64,000 nt of DNA from Streptomyces shenzhenensis (GTDB lineage: Bacteria; Actinomycetota; Actinomycetes; Streptomycetales; Streptomycetaceae). Positions 1 through 9,583 of this stretch are shown one piece after another (positions within the stretch are counted from its first letter, which is position 1; the number at the start of each line of letters is the position of its first letter). Where the stretch lies: contig NZ_PENI01000022.1 of the NCBI RefSeq assembly GCF_003688995.1, positions 102,166 to 166,165 of the forward strand. The letters run 5' to 3'. A program made the position numbers and the translations under genes. Below the pieces are notes generated by a model, which saw only the letters and a program-made list of their open reading frames with translations, did not search any database and was not told the origin of the DNA.

Positions 1-1083
1 GCTGAACGCACCGATGACGTACGGGACGGCGCCGGAGGTGGAGCCGGTGTACGCGTCGGAGTTCGCCGGGACGAAGACCGCCGTGAAGGAGTGATCGCCC
101 TCGGGCAGGCTGCTGGTGGTGAAGGACGCCTGGCCGGCGGCGACCGGCACGGTGCCCAGCGTGGTGGTGGTGCCGCCCACGGTGTCCTGGAACTTCACGG
201 AACCGGCCGCGGCGGTCGGCGACACGGAGGCCGTCATGGACACCGGGCTGAACTTCTCGGCCGTACCGGACGGGGAGACCGCCAGGGCGGTGGTTGTCTG
301 GGTCGCCGGGGCGGCCTCGACGGTGTAGGCGACCGCGCTGGACGTCGAGCCGTTGTAGGCGGTGCTCGACGGGGTGAACACGGCGGTCAGCGAGTGGTTG
401 CCCGCGCCCAGGGCGCTCGTGGTGAGCTTGGCCTCGCCACCGGAGACGGTGACCGCGCTGCCCAGGGCCTGGCCGTTGTCACGGAACTGGACCTGGCCGG
501 CGGCACCCGCGGGGCCGACGGCCGCGGTCAGCGTCACCGGGGTGCCCGCGGCGACCGGGGCGTTCGGGGACACCGCGAGGGAGGTGGTGGTGTCGATCTT
601 CGACGCCGGGTCGGTGTTCTGGTACTCGGTGTTGGACGTGAACCAGACCGACGACGTGAAGTCGCCCTGGCTGGTGCCGTTGAACGCCGTACGGCAGGTG
701 ATCGTGAAGGTGTACTTGCCGGTCAGCGTGGCGAAGCCCGCCGTGTTGGCGTAGTCGCGCATGGTCTGCGTCAGCGGAATGACCATGCCGCCGTTCGACG
801 CCGTCGGGTAGGTGCTGATCGGCGAGTTGCCGACCACGCCCTGCCCCTCGGCCGGGAAGCCCTGACCGGTCACCGACACGATGACGTTGGTGGCGGTGTC
901 CGGGCAGGCGCCCGAGGTGGTCAGGCTGACGCCGGAGTCGTCGAAGCCGGTGGCCGGGGTGACCTCGGCCGTGCCGATCTCGGCGGCCGCCGCGGAGGGC
1001 GCCATGATCAGGCCACCCGCCGGCACGGCGACCAGGCTCGCGAGACCGCCCGCCAGGGCTCGCGAGAATGTCTTCTTCAGCAC
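1..1083 (-). CDS. Secreted Ig-like repeat protein (C-terminus beyond window)
   Basis: The reading frame opens at a GTG (1083-1081) after an AAGGAG-type ribosome site and runs off the left edge with 361 codons visible. The N-terminus (VLKKTFSRALAGG, a hydrophobic stretch, then SAAAAE) is a Sec signal peptide. Residues about 35-145 form a beta-rich region with several cysteines. Two tandem bacterial Ig-like modules follow (about 150-245 and 250-345), each starting TTT-LAVSP and containing a GSVKFQD- or GQVQFRD-type strand and an H-SLTAVF-type strand. Such modules are usual in cell-surface or extracellular proteins. It is the last visible gene of the pst-like operon, 57 bp after the secreted binding protein, so a role at the cell surface connected with that transporter is inferred. 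No enzymatic motif is seen. Confidence 0.8.
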   Translation of the reverse strand, partial: MLKKTFSRALAGGLASLVAVPAGGLIMAPSAAAAEIGTAEVTPATGFDDSGVSLTTSGACPDTATNVIVSVTGQGFPAEGQGVVGNSPISTYPTASNGGMVIPLTQTMRDYANTAGFATLTGKYTFTITCRTAFNGTSQGDFTSSVWFTSNTEYQNTDPASKIDTTTSLAVSPNAPVAAGTPVTLTAAVGPAGAAGQVQFRDNGQALGSAVTVSGGEAKLTTSALGAGNHSLTAVFTPSSTAYNGSTSSAVAYTVEAAPATQTTTALAVSPSGTAEKFSPVSMTASVSPTAAAGSVKFQDTVGGTTTTLGTVPVAAGQASFTTSSLPEGDHSFTAVFVPANSDAYTGSTSGAVPYVIGAFS

Positions 1084-1140
1084 TGTCGTGCTCTCCTTCT
1101 ACGAGGATCTCTGCGCGGATCTACGGAGATCTGTGCAGTG

Positions 1141-2151
1141 TCAGGGGGTCTGCTTGCTGGTGTCGCCGCAGTTCGGGTTGGCCGCGAAGCCGTAGGTGTT
1201 GATGACAGACGCCTGCTGGCAGATCAGGGAGTTGGAGCCGACGAAGACCTGGCTGTACGGCGCCGTACCGATCTTGCTGGTCGGGATGACGTTGTAGACG
1301 TCGCGCTTCACACCGAAGCTGGAGTTGAGGACCGTCGGCGCGAGCCCGTCGATGGTGCCGAGGATCGCCCGTCCGCGCAGGTCGGCAATGGTCTGCGAGG
1401 CCTGCGAGTTGTACTGGGCGATGGAGAACGGGACGATCGACTTGTCGTCGAGGACGCGGCCGTCGTGCTCCTGGACCGACTTGCCGTTCTTGGTGTCCTT
1501 GATGCAGGGGTAGACACCGGCGACCACGTCGGCGTCCGTGATGCCCATCTGGGCCTCCCAGAACTGGCGGGTGCCGGAACCGGCCTGCGGCAGGAGCACC
1601 GAGAGGCTGTAGTTCGGGCCGGTGCCCACGTAGTTGGCGTCGCAGTGGTAGATCGCCTTGAGGTCGTTCAGCGAGAGCTTGCGCGGCACCGTGCCGGTGG
1701 GCGTGATCGCGTAGGTGACGGCGTCCACGGCGAACGGGACGTAGGTCAGGCCCGGGTTGGAGGCGGCCAGGTTGAGGCTGGAGGAACGGGAGAAGTCCAG
1801 GCAGCCGTCACCGGCGCCCCCGTTGGCCTGCAGCGAGTTCTGCAGGGCGGTGCGGCCGGCGCCGGAGCCGTTCGGGCGGGCCATGGTGCAACCCGGCTTG
1901 GTGGCGGGGTCCTTGGTGGTGACGTTGGCCGAACCGGTGGCGTCGTAGGAGCCGATCACCTTGGTGCCGTTGATGGTGATGGCGTTGGCAAGGCCGTTCA
2001 TCACGTCCTGCGTCGTGTCGGAGCCGACGCCGGACAGCTGACGGTAGGTCGGCGTGCCGGACGGGTCGGCCGACGCCTGCGTGACGGCCATGGTGCCCGT
2101 CAGCAGTCCGGCCAGGCCGACGGCGGCGACGGCTGCCATTCTCTTGTTCAC
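1141..2151 (-). CDS. Secreted PstS-like substrate-binding protein
   Basis: 336 residues from a GTG start (GAGAGG ribosome site 8 nt upstream). Residues 1-28 are a Sec signal peptide ending in QASA. The mature part has the periplasmic-binding-protein type II layout of the PstS family: an early GVGSDTT loop, a later SVLLPQAGSGTRQFW segment that resembles the PstS ligand loop with G-SGT, and YVPFAVDAVTY. No lipobox or membrane anchor is present, so it is predicted to be released or wall-associated. It follows two other binding-protein-like genes in the same operon. Ligand unknown; phosphate or a phosphorylated compound is inferred from context only. Confidence 0.72.
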   Translation of the reverse strand: MNKRMAAVAAVGLAGLLTGTMAVTQASADPSGTPTYRQLSGVGSDTTQDVMNGLANAITINGTKVIGSYDATGSANVTTKDPATKPGCTMARPNGSGAGRTALQNSLQANGGAGDGCLDFSRSSSLNLAASNPGLTYVPFAVDAVTYAITPTGTVPRKLSLNDLKAIYHCDANYVGTGPNYSLSVLLPQAGSGTRQFWEAQMGITDADVVAGVYPCIKDTKNGKSVQEHDGRVLDDKSIVPFSIAQYNSQASQTIADLRGRAILGTIDGLAPTVLNSSFGVKRDVYNVIPTSKIGTAPYSQVFVGSNSLICQQASVINTYGFAANPNCGDTSKQTP

Positions 2152-2177
2152 GTGCGATACCTCTCGGGTTAGGCTTT

Positions 2178-2196
2178 CGCCGGGTGATGCCCGGCG
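2178..2196. terminator. Intercistronic hairpin
   Basis: A 7-bp perfect stem (CGCCGGG / CCCGGCG) with loop TGATG lies between the anchored binding-like gene (stop 2251) and the secreted binding protein (start 2151). There is no U-tract. It may stabilise or attenuate the operon transcript rather than end it. Confidence 0.35.
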
Positions 2197-2250
2197 CGGT
2201 GTTTCGGACAGTTCGTTGGCGCGGACCTGTCGATGAGGCGGAGTCGGGCA

Positions 2251-4830
2251 TCACCTCCCGGGATCGCCGGACGTCTTGTCCCTGGCGCGCCAGGCCGCGA
2301 CGCCGGCCGCGAGACGCGGTACCACCGTCGGCAGGACGGGGCCGCAGACCGCGGCGGCGAGGCCGGTGACCAGGGCGATCAGCAGGGCGTAGCGCACGGC
2401 GCCGAGCGCCCACTCGGGTGTGTCCGGCAGGGCGGCGCCCGAGGCCGCGGGCGCGGTGGACGGGCTGCCGGACGGGTTCGCGGACGCGGCCGGGGAGGCG
2501 CCCTTGGCGCCGGTGGCGCCGGACCCGTTGTCCCCGTGGCCCGTCCCGGCGGGGCCGCCGGCTGTTCCGGCGCCGCCTGCACCGGTCCCGCCCGCGCCGC
2601 CGCCGGTGCTGCCGGAGCCCGATCCCGTTCCCGTACCGCCCGCCGAGTCTCCGCCGCCGGAGCCGGAGCCGGCGGCCGAGGTGCCGGCGCGGGCGGCGAT
2701 GGCGTCGGCGGCGGCGCGGGTCTCGGCGCGGACCGAGCCGGGCAGCGCGGCGTAGCCCTCGGGCAGGGTGCCGGCGGCGACGCCGGGCCGCTGTCCCGCG
2801 CCCACCGCGTACCGCAGCAGGGCCGCGTAGTCCCGGCCCTCCTGCTTGGTGAGGTCCTCGGGGACGGTCGCCGCGTAGGTGAGGAGGGTGAGCGGGTAGG
2901 CGGCGGCGGACTTCGTGGTCGGGTCGGGCTCGTCCACTCCCCCGGCCCCGCTCGGCTTCATCGCCGCCTGTGCGGCGAGCAGCCCGGCCGTGCCGGGGGC
3001 CACGAAGCGGCCGGCGGCGTTCTGCAGCCGTGCCGTCACCAGGCCGTAGCGCGCCGCGGTCGCGGTGTCGGTGAGGGCGAGGACGGCCCGCTTGCCGGCG
3101 GCCTGCGGCGGGTTCTTCTTGTAGCCGGGGGGAATCGTGGTGGCGTCCCAGGTGCTGCGGGCCAGCGTGTCGCCGCGTGCCGCGGAGCGGGCGGCGGCGT
3201 GCAGGTCGGTGGCGTAGGGGTGCTTGTCCTGGATGCACAGCGGGCTGTCGGGGTGGTCCGTGAACTGCTGACAGTAGGGGTCGCTCTTCGGGAACTCCGC
3301 CCGCGGCAGCTCCATGGCACGGTAGTTCGGGTTGACCTTCATCCCCGCGAAGGCGGAATCGCCGTAGCTGCCCTGGTTGTCGGGGGTGCCGCTGAGGAAC
3401 TCGCGGGCCGCGGGGTCGCTCTTGACCCAGTTCCACAGCTGCCACGCCGAGTCGGACAGCGCCTCGGGCACGAGCACGTCGCCGAGGGCGCCGCCGAAGT
3501 CGAGGTCCTGGTAGTCGGGGTTGTACTTGAGGAACTCGGGGTCGCGGGCCAGGTTGAAGGGGTTGCCCTCGGTGCTCTTGGCGAAGCGCGAGTTCCCGTC
3601 CTGGTACGACTCGGTGAGCAGCTTGGCGACCAGTCGCGGGGTGAGGTTGAGCGAGGTCAGCCGGACGCCGTCACGGGCCCTGACGGCGTCGGGCGCGCTG
3701 AAGCCGGACTGGCTCTCGATGAAGAAGCCGATGGTCAGGCCGGACAGGGCGACGGGCGCGTAGACGGGCCGTTTGCCGGACGGAACCTGGTCGCCGGTGG
3801 CCGGGCGGCCGAGGAAGACCAGGCCGGGCTGGCCGGAGATCAGCTTGGCGCGGGCCGTGTCGTCGGTGACCTGCGCGTACCCGTAGATCGTCTTGTTCGC
3901 GGACTGGCACAGGGTGGGCTGCCAGCGGGTGATGGCCTCGGCGACCATCTCGTTGCCGAGGGTGCTGCGCTCGGCGGAGCCGATCGGGCAGAAACTGCCC
4001 ATCGGTTCGAAGCCCAGCGGTACGACGAGCCGGTGCTGCCAGTTGCTCGCGCTGAGCGGCGACGACTGGAGCATGCCGCTGGCCTGGGCGGTGTACGAAG
4101 TGCCGTCCACCTCGCTCTCGCCGCGCGGCACGACGACCAGCCAGCACTTGCGCCCGGCCGTCGCCCCGGAGTCCCCCTCGGGTACCTCGCCGCAGCCGAG
4201 GCCGGGTGCCTCAAGACCCGTCTGGGTCTCGAAGTAGACCTCGCCGGTGCCGTCGGGTCCGGTGCGGGCGTAGGGGACCTCGTTGGTGGTGTTCACGTCG
4301 TAGAACTCGTTCCAGTTCCCCTTCGTGATCCGGTCACCGGACACGGAGCGGAACGGGACGTACGAGATCCCCGTGTCGGAGGCCGGCGGCAGCTGCTGTG
4401 CCGGGTCCTTGAGGCTGCCGTAGGTGAGCTGCCGGGTGTTGGTGTACGCGCCCGCGGCCTGGCTGCCGGCGCCCGCGCCCAGTGCGGAGGAACCGCCGAA
4501 CTGGCACTGGTCGGGGTCCGGTCCGTCGGCGCCGTCGCCCCAGCACTGCATGATCTGGAGGTAGTCGGCGGCGTAGGTGGTGTCGGAGACGGTGGGGGCG
4601 GCGCCCTTCCAGGAGATCTTGATGACCTGGTTGACCAGGTCCCTCGTCTGACTGACCGTCACCTTCAGGCCCTTGAACGGGCCTTGGCCGGAGACGGTGG
4701 TCGCGGATCCGCCGGTGGCCGCCTCGGCGGGGCGGGGCGCCGAGACGAGCACCACGGTGCCGATCACCGACAGCAGGACCACGGCGACGGCGACGGACGT
4801 CGTCAGGAAGCGGCGCAGCGCGGCGATCAC
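2251..4830 (-). CDS. Large membrane-anchored PBP-like surface protein
   Basis: 859 residues. The GTG start at 4830 overlaps the stop of the PstS-like gene as GTGA, so translational coupling is likely; an in-frame extension upstream to 5280 only shadows the Gly/Ser linker of that gene and is rejected. Residues about 8-32 are a hydrophobic signal or anchor. The long exported part contains a degenerate binding-protein-like region (YVPFRSVSGD, APVALSGLTIGF, LNLTPRLVAKLL). About residues 710-785 are a Gly/Ser/Thr-rich spacer. A transmembrane helix (about 807-833, WALGAVRYALLIALVTG) precedes a short basic tail. It looks like a surface-displayed accessory binding protein tethered beside PstC/PstA. 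The family name is uncertain and the function is inferred from position. Confidence 0.75.
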   Translation of the reverse strand: MIAALRRFLTTSVAVAVVLLSVIGTVVLVSAPRPAEAATGGSATTVSGQGPFKGLKVTVSQTRDLVNQVIKISWKGAAPTVSDTTYAADYLQIMQCWGDGADGPDPDQCQFGGSSALGAGAGSQAAGAYTNTRQLTYGSLKDPAQQLPPASDTGISYVPFRSVSGDRITKGNWNEFYDVNTTNEVPYARTGPDGTGEVYFETQTGLEAPGLGCGEVPEGDSGATAGRKCWLVVVPRGESEVDGTSYTAQASGMLQSSPLSASNWQHRLVVPLGFEPMGSFCPIGSAERSTLGNEMVAEAITRWQPTLCQSANKTIYGYAQVTDDTARAKLISGQPGLVFLGRPATGDQVPSGKRPVYAPVALSGLTIGFFIESQSGFSAPDAVRARDGVRLTSLNLTPRLVAKLLTESYQDGNSRFAKSTEGNPFNLARDPEFLKYNPDYQDLDFGGALGDVLVPEALSDSAWQLWNWVKSDPAAREFLSGTPDNQGSYGDSAFAGMKVNPNYRAMELPRAEFPKSDPYCQQFTDHPDSPLCIQDKHPYATDLHAAARSAARGDTLARSTWDATTIPPGYKKNPPQAAGKRAVLALTDTATAARYGLVTARLQNAAGRFVAPGTAGLLAAQAAMKPSGAGGVDEPDPTTKSAAAYPLTLLTYAATVPEDLTKQEGRDYAALLRYAVGAGQRPGVAAGTLPEGYAALPGSVRAETRAAADAIAARAGTSAAGSGSGGGDSAGGTGTGSGSGSTGGGAGGTGAGGAGTAGGPAGTGHGDNGSGATGAKGASPAASANPSGSPSTAPAASGAALPDTPEWALGAVRYALLIALVTGLAAAVCGPVLPTVVPRLAAGVAAWRARDKTSGDPGR

Positions 4831-6560
4831 GACGTGCCCCGCTTCAGCCGGCGGGTGAGCAGCGGGGGCCCGACCGTGAGCGCCAGCAGCAGCACGCCGG
4901 CCACGGTCATCAGCGCGATCCGCGAGCCGCCGCTGATGCTCCGGGAGGTGTTGACGGGTACGGCGAAGGCGTCCACGCCGGATCCGTCGCCGGTGCCGCC
5001 GGACGAGGCGCCGCCCGCCCCGATGACCTGCCCGGTCTCCGGGTCGATCGTGGCGCCGCCGGAGGCCGCGGAGCCGCCGGAGGCACCGCCGGAACCGCCG
5101 GCCTTGCCCGGTCCCGCGCCGCCGGAACCGGCACCGCCCCCGGACCCGCCGGAACCGGACCCGCCGCCGGAGCCGCCGCCCGAGCCGGTACCGCCGCCGG
5201 ACGAGCCGCCGCCACCGGTGCCGCCGCTGCCACCGCCGACGTTGGTCGGGGCCTTGGCCCCGCCCGTGCCGGTCGCGCACTGGGTCGCGCCCTTCTTGTC
5301 ACAGGCGGGCGGGTAAGGGGCCGTCTTGGCCAGGGTGTTGGTGCCGTCCGAGGAGAAGGTCGGGTTGTGGCAGTTCTTTATGTCGATCGACTCGACGTTC
5401 ACGCCGGGAATCCTGCGGACCTGCTTGAGTCCGGCCTGCACCAGGTTGATCGGCAGCGGTGAATAGCCGAGGTTGTCCACCCGCTGCTGCCCCTCGCAGA
5501 GGAAGTAGTACGCGAAGGCACCGAGGGTCTTGCCCTTCTGGGCGTTGAAGTTCGACTCCAGCGCGGTCGGGACGATCATGTAGCTGTAGCTCGACAGCGG
5601 GTAGGCGCGCGGGTCGTTGTACGTGTAGACCTTCTGGAGCTTCTGCGTCAGGTACTTCGGCGACGAGGGGTCCTCCTCGATCTCCGCCTGGGTGAGCGAC
5701 ACCGCCACGTTCCTCGCGGTGGGCTCGACGTAGTACCCGTTCCTGTTGAGCACCTTGGCCACCGGGAATCCGGTCGTGTAGACGGCGTACGAGTACTCGA
5801 CGTAGGTGATGGTGCCGACGTTGCCGCCCTGGGCGACGTATCCGGAGACGCCGTTCGAGCCTGCCTGGGAGACGAAGCCGCTGCCGGAGGCGACCGGGAA
5901 GTTGGAGGTCGTCCCACAGGGGGTGGTGCTGCGTCCGGCCCTGCGGCAGTAGGCGTCCCACAGCGCGGGGTACTGATCGGCCAGCCAGGTGGAGAACTGC
6001 GCGGTGGTGCCGGAGCCGTCGGAGCGCACCACGGGGACGACCCGGCGGGCGGGCAGCGCGGAGGCGAGCGCGGGGTTGTCGGCCTTGATGGCGGGGTCGT
6101 TCCAGGTCTTGATCTGCCCGGTGAAGATCTTGGCGATGACCTCGCCGGACAGCCGCAGGTTGGTCACCCGCTTGCCGCCGATGGTGAGGTTGTACATGAA
6201 CGACGTACCGCCGGCCACGATCGGCATGTAGGCGTACTTGCGGGACGGCGGCGAGTCGACGACGCCCGAGTCCTTGATGCCGTACGGGATCTCGGAGACG
6301 GCGTAGTCGACGGTGCCGTTGCGGAACTGGTTGCGGCCGTCCGACGAGCCCGTGCCGTTGTAGTTCACGGTCATGCCGTACTGCTTGACGTTGGCCCGCC
6401 ACTGGTCGAGCGCGTTCTGGCTCCAGGTGGACCCGGCACCCGAGATCGGCACGTACGTCGCGGCCCTGGCGGGCTCGGCACCGAACAGGAGGGCGGCCAA
6501 GAGGAGGAGAGCGGTGAGCACTCTCGGGCGTGCGAGGGGTGCCGGAGGCGGTCCGGGCAT
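4827..6560 (-). CDS. pstS: PstS-like phosphate-binding protein with C-terminal membrane anchor
   Basis: 577 residues. A Sec signal (1-33, ending EPARA) is followed by a PstS fold: GAGSTW near 41-46, a YNGTGSSDGRNQF stretch and an RSDGSGTT motif, which are phosphate-loop elements of the family. Classical actinobacterial PstS is a lipoprotein of about 370 residues. This one has no lipobox; instead a Gly/Ser-rich spacer (about 440-520) leads to a single transmembrane helix (about 549-566) and a basic tail, so the binding domain is tethered through its C-terminus. It lies 54 bp after pstA and overlaps the next gene by 4 bp. The symbol marks family membership; a second, canonical pstSCAB may exist elsewhere. 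Confidence 0.82.
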   Translation of the reverse strand: MPGPPPAPLARPRVLTALLLLAALLFGAEPARAATYVPISGAGSTWSQNALDQWRANVKQYGMTVNYNGTGSSDGRNQFRNGTVDYAVSEIPYGIKDSGVVDSPPSRKYAYMPIVAGGTSFMYNLTIGGKRVTNLRLSGEVIAKIFTGQIKTWNDPAIKADNPALASALPARRVVPVVRSDGSGTTAQFSTWLADQYPALWDAYCRRAGRSTTPCGTTSNFPVASGSGFVSQAGSNGVSGYVAQGGNVGTITYVEYSYAVYTTGFPVAKVLNRNGYYVEPTARNVAVSLTQAEIEEDPSSPKYLTQKLQKVYTYNDPRAYPLSSYSYMIVPTALESNFNAQKGKTLGAFAYYFLCEGQQRVDNLGYSPLPINLVQAGLKQVRRIPGVNVESIDIKNCHNPTFSSDGTNTLAKTAPYPPACDKKGATQCATGTGGAKAPTNVGGGSGGTGGGGSSGGGTGSGGGSGGGSGSGGSGGGAGSGGAGPGKAGGSGGASGGSAASGGATIDPETGQVIGAGGASSGGTGDGSGVDAFAVPVNTSRSISGGSRIALMTVAGVLLLALTVGPPLLTRRLKRGTS

Positions 6561-6614
6561 GACAGGTGACTCCTGGTCGGTGTGGTGGGAACGGGCCGGG
6601 GTGGTCGAGGACGG

Positions 6615-7838
6615 TTAATCGGAACCTGGGGCGGTCGGGGCGGACCTGAGCCGGGCGCGCCGGGTCATGCGTGCGACGTCGCGCCGCGATGCCTGTACGC
6701 GCCGGTGCCGCTGGTTGCGGGTCAGCTCGCCCGGTCCGCGGCCGCCGATCACCCGCGCCAGCACGAACAGCAGCAGGACGAGCGCCATCAGCAGGGCGGC
6801 GGAGCCGAATCCCCGGGCGATGTAGGCCGGTTGGGGCGAGCGCACCAGATCGAAGGTGGCCAGCGGCAGCGAGATCTGCGGACCGCTGCCCGGGTCGGCG
6901 TTCAGCCCGGCGTTGATCCCGGAGGTGAGCAGCACGGGCGAGGTCTCGCCGATGCCGCGTGCGGTGCCCAGGATCACGGCGGTGGTCAGGCCGGAGCGCG
7001 CGGTGGGCAGGATCACCGTCCACACCGTCCGCCAGCGGCTCGCGCCGAGGGCGTACGACGCCTCGCGCAGCGAACCCGGTACCAGGCGGATGACCACGTC
7101 GGCGGCGCGGATGATGATGGGCAGCATCATCACGCCGAGCGCCAGCGCGGCGGCGAAGCCGGACTTGTCGATGCCCAGGATGAGGATCACGGTGGCGTAG
7201 ATGAACAGGCCTGTGACGATCGACGGCAGCGCCGTCATCGCCTCGACGATGGTCCGGACGAAACGCGCGTAGCGTCCGGGCACTTCGTTGAGGAACACCG
7301 CGCACGACAGCCCGAGCGGCACGGTGACCGCCAGGGAGATGGAGATCTGCTCCAGGGTGCCGACGATCGCGTGCACCACGCCGCCCTCGCCGAGCGGCTG
7401 GAGCGGGCCGGTGCGCGACATGTCCTCGGTGAAGAAGTTGAGGTGCACCAGCGCGGACCTGCCGCGCCACAGCGTGTACACCACCACCATCACGAGCACG
7501 GCAAGCAGCAGCACGGCAAGGCTCTGCCACAGGACGGCGGCGACCTTGTCCCGCACCGCCACGCCGTTCTCGTCGAAGGAGACCAGCACGGCGTACAGGC
7601 CGACGAACAGCAGGTACGCCACGACGACGAAGCCCAGGATCGAGTCGAACGGCGCGATCCAGACGAACAGCAGCGCGCTCAGCGCAAGCGAGCCGACGGC
7701 CGCGCCCAGCAGGCCGAGCACGTCGGAGGTGTGCAGGGAGGACGTATGGCGGCGCACCTCGGGCGTCTCGTCCCGGCCGTCGCGGTCGGGCCGCACGGTG
7801 GTCCCTCCGGCCTGCTTGTTCAGGAGGTCGGTGGTCAT
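6615..7838 (-). CDS. pstA: Phosphate ABC transporter permease PstA
   Basis: 407 residues with a long cytoplasmic N-terminus (about 1-45) and at least six hydrophobic helices. The MetI/PstA permease coupling loop is recognisable as LREASYALGASRWRTV. The basic C-terminal tail extends the protein beyond the usual ~290-residue PstA; the extra length lies mainly in the N-terminal third, which holds two or three extra hydrophobic helices. It starts 2 bp after the pstC stop, a tight operon arrangement. The partner ATPase (PstB) is not encoded in this window. Confidence 0.88.
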   Translation of the reverse strand: MTTDLLNKQAGGTTVRPDRDGRDETPEVRRHTSSLHTSDVLGLLGAAVGSLALSALLFVWIAPFDSILGFVVVAYLLFVGLYAVLVSFDENGVAVRDKVAAVLWQSLAVLLLAVLVMVVVYTLWRGRSALVHLNFFTEDMSRTGPLQPLGEGGVVHAIVGTLEQISISLAVTVPLGLSCAVFLNEVPGRYARFVRTIVEAMTALPSIVTGLFIYATVILILGIDKSGFAAALALGVMMLPIIIRAADVVIRLVPGSLREASYALGASRWRTVWTVILPTARSGLTTAVILGTARGIGETSPVLLTSGINAGLNADPGSGPQISLPLATFDLVRSPQPAYIARGFGSAALLMALVLLLFVLARVIGGRGPGELTRNQRHRRVQASRRDVARMTRRARLRSAPTAPGSD

Positions 7839-7840
7839 GC

Positions 7841-8881
7841 TCAGGCCTCCGTTCCGGCGCCCGACCGGCCACGGGCGGCGATCGAGGACGCGATGAAGTT
7901 CACGACGAGGGTCAGAAGGAAGAGCGCGAGGCCGGCGGCCATCAGGGCCGACATGCCGAAGTCGCTCGCGGAGCCGTAGCGCAGCGCGATCAGCGCGGAG
8001 ACCGAGTTGGCCCCGTTCTGGAGGATGTGCGGCTGCACCTCGAAGACCGGCGAGATGATCATGTAGACGGCGATCGTCTCGCCGAAGGCGCGGCCGAGGC
8101 CCAGCATGGTGCCGCCGATCACACCGCCCCGGCCGTACGGCAGGACCACCGCGCGGATCATGCCCCAGCGGGTCGAGCCCAGCGCCAGGGCGCCCTCGCG
8201 CTCACCGGCGGGCGCCTGCGAGAAGGTCTCCCGCATCACCGAGCAGGCGATGGGCGTGACCATGAGCGCGACGACGATGCCGGCGATGAAGGTGGACGAC
8301 GTGTAGACGGTGTTGGCCTGGAGCGGGTCGTGCGGGTCGGCACCGTCGACCTGGAAGACCGGGATCCAGCCGAAGTACGTGGAGATCCAGCGGGAGAGCC
8401 CGACGACGTGTCCCTGGAGGAAGAAGGCGCCCCACAGTCCGAACACCACGCTCGGTACGGCGGCCATCAGGTCGACCAGGCTGATCAGGGTCCGCCGCAG
8501 CCTGCGCGGCGCGTACTCCGAGATGTACAGCGCGGTGCCGAGCGCCAGCGGTACGGCGAGGACGATCGCCGTCACGCCGATGAGCACGGTGCCGGTGAGG
8601 ACGGCCGCGATGCCGAAGTGGCGGGAGTCCGGCTCCCAGGCGGAGGTGGTGAGGAACGAGAACTTCGCCACGCCGAGCGCCTGGGCCGCGCGGTAGGTGA
8701 GGAAGACACCGACCAGCAGCATGATCGCCAGCACGATGGCGCCGCTGCCGCCGAGCGCCGCGCGGAAGACACGGTCGACGGGCTCGATCCGGCCGCGCGG
8801 CGCACGCTTCGCCCCGTCATCGGGGCGGGCCTCCGGCTCAGGCCCGGAGGACTGCCCGAGCCCGGGCGCAACCACGCTCAT
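7841..8881 (-). CDS. pstC: Phosphate ABC transporter permease PstC
   Basis: 346 residues. After a polar N-terminal tail come about six membrane helices of the PstC family, with a long external loop (the SRWISTYFGWIPVFQVDGADPH region) and the permease coupling motif EREGALALGSTRWGMI. It should form the membrane channel together with PstA. Its ATG overlaps the stop of the preceding small gene as ATGA, and pstA follows after 2 bp, so all three are one transcription unit. Confidence 0.9.
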   Translation of the reverse strand: MSVVAPGLGQSSGPEPEARPDDGAKRAPRGRIEPVDRVFRAALGGSGAIVLAIMLLVGVFLTYRAAQALGVAKFSFLTTSAWEPDSRHFGIAAVLTGTVLIGVTAIVLAVPLALGTALYISEYAPRRLRRTLISLVDLMAAVPSVVFGLWGAFFLQGHVVGLSRWISTYFGWIPVFQVDGADPHDPLQANTVYTSSTFIAGIVVALMVTPIACSVMRETFSQAPAGEREGALALGSTRWGMIRAVVLPYGRGGVIGGTMLGLGRAFGETIAVYMIISPVFEVQPHILQNGANSVSALIALRYGSASDFGMSALMAAGLALFLLTLVVNFIASSIAARGRSGAGTEA

Positions 8882-9480
8882 CGCACACCGGTCCCGGCAT
8901 GATCCCGCACACGCCCCGTGCCCTCACCAGGCTCCGACGCCGCACCGGGACCGGACTCGGCACGCTTCGCGGGGGTGCCGCCGGGTGCGGGGGTGGCGTC
9001 GGTGCCGTTCGGCGTGGGCTTTGCGGGGGAAGCGGCGGCGGGGCGGAGTGCCGGTCGTCCGCCGGTCGATTCGCGCGTTCCGCTCCCCGCGTCGCGCAGC
9101 CTGTGCGCCGGCGCGGGCTCGGTCAGCTCGGCCACCGGAACCGCGTTCAGGAACTGCCCGAGGTTGTACTGGCAGTCCCGCTGGCGCTGGTAGGACCGCC
9201 CGGTGACCGCGGCCGCGCGGCCGTCTATCACCAGCCGCCAGGTCCAGCCGCCGGCCAGGTCCGTCGTGCTGAGCAGCACCTTGGCGTCCGCTATCCGCTC
9301 CCGCAGCCGCAGCACCGCGGCCCGGCACTCCGCGTAGCCGTCGAACGACTCGGCACTGCGGCCCAGTTCACGATGGTTGGATCCCACGAGCCGCCAGCCG
9401 ACCGCCTGTTCGCCCCGCCCTGGTCTCTGTCCCGCTCCTCGCACCACATACAGGAATCGTGAAGGAACCATGGAGACCAC
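8878..9480 (-). CDS. Small pst-operon leader protein, possible YegP/DUF1508-like repeats
   Basis: 200 residues, first gene after the PHO box. The GTG at 9480 is preferred because AAGGAG lies 6-7 nt upstream; an ATG at 9471 is the alternative. The first ~110 residues contain two related stretches (WRLVGSNHRELGRSAESF and WTWRLVIDGRAAAVTGRSY), each followed by a helical segment, which resembles a pair of YegP/DUF1508 repeats; this assignment is tentative. The C-terminal ~80 residues are Pro/Ala/Gly/Thr-rich and probably disordered. No signal peptide, so cytoplasmic. The stop overlaps the pstC start by 4 bp. Confidence 0.7.
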   Translation of the reverse strand: MVSMVPSRFLYVVRGAGQRPGRGEQAVGWRLVGSNHRELGRSAESFDGYAECRAAVLRLRERIADAKVLLSTTDLAGGWTWRLVIDGRAAAVTGRSYQRQRDCQYNLGQFLNAVPVAELTEPAPAHRLRDAGSGTRESTGGRPALRPAAASPAKPTPNGTDATPAPGGTPAKRAESGPGAASEPGEGTGRVRDHAGTGVR

Positions 9481-9583
9481 CCCCTTCTCCTTCTCAGGCC
9501 ATCAGCCGTTTTTTCGCCGCCGCGGCGGAGAATCGCCCAAAGCGCACTGAGAGTCGCCGACCTGTGTGCGAGCTGTATCCACA

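Noticed and set aside
91..2172. Plus-strand 693-residue open frame antisense to the PBP and Ig genes
   Set aside because: Arg/Gly-rich composition and no domain; it is the GC-rich shadow of two real minus-strand genes with signal peptides and ribosome sites.
2480..2700. Dense GCCGGA/GGCGGC repeats here and at 5000-5230 as possible DNA repeat elements
   Set aside because: They encode Gly/Ser/Thr-rich spacers of two surface proteins and are coding low complexity, not mobile or CRISPR repeats.
2233..5316. Plus-strand 1027-residue open frame
   Set aside because: Antisense shadow of the two anchored binding-protein genes; composition artefact without motif.
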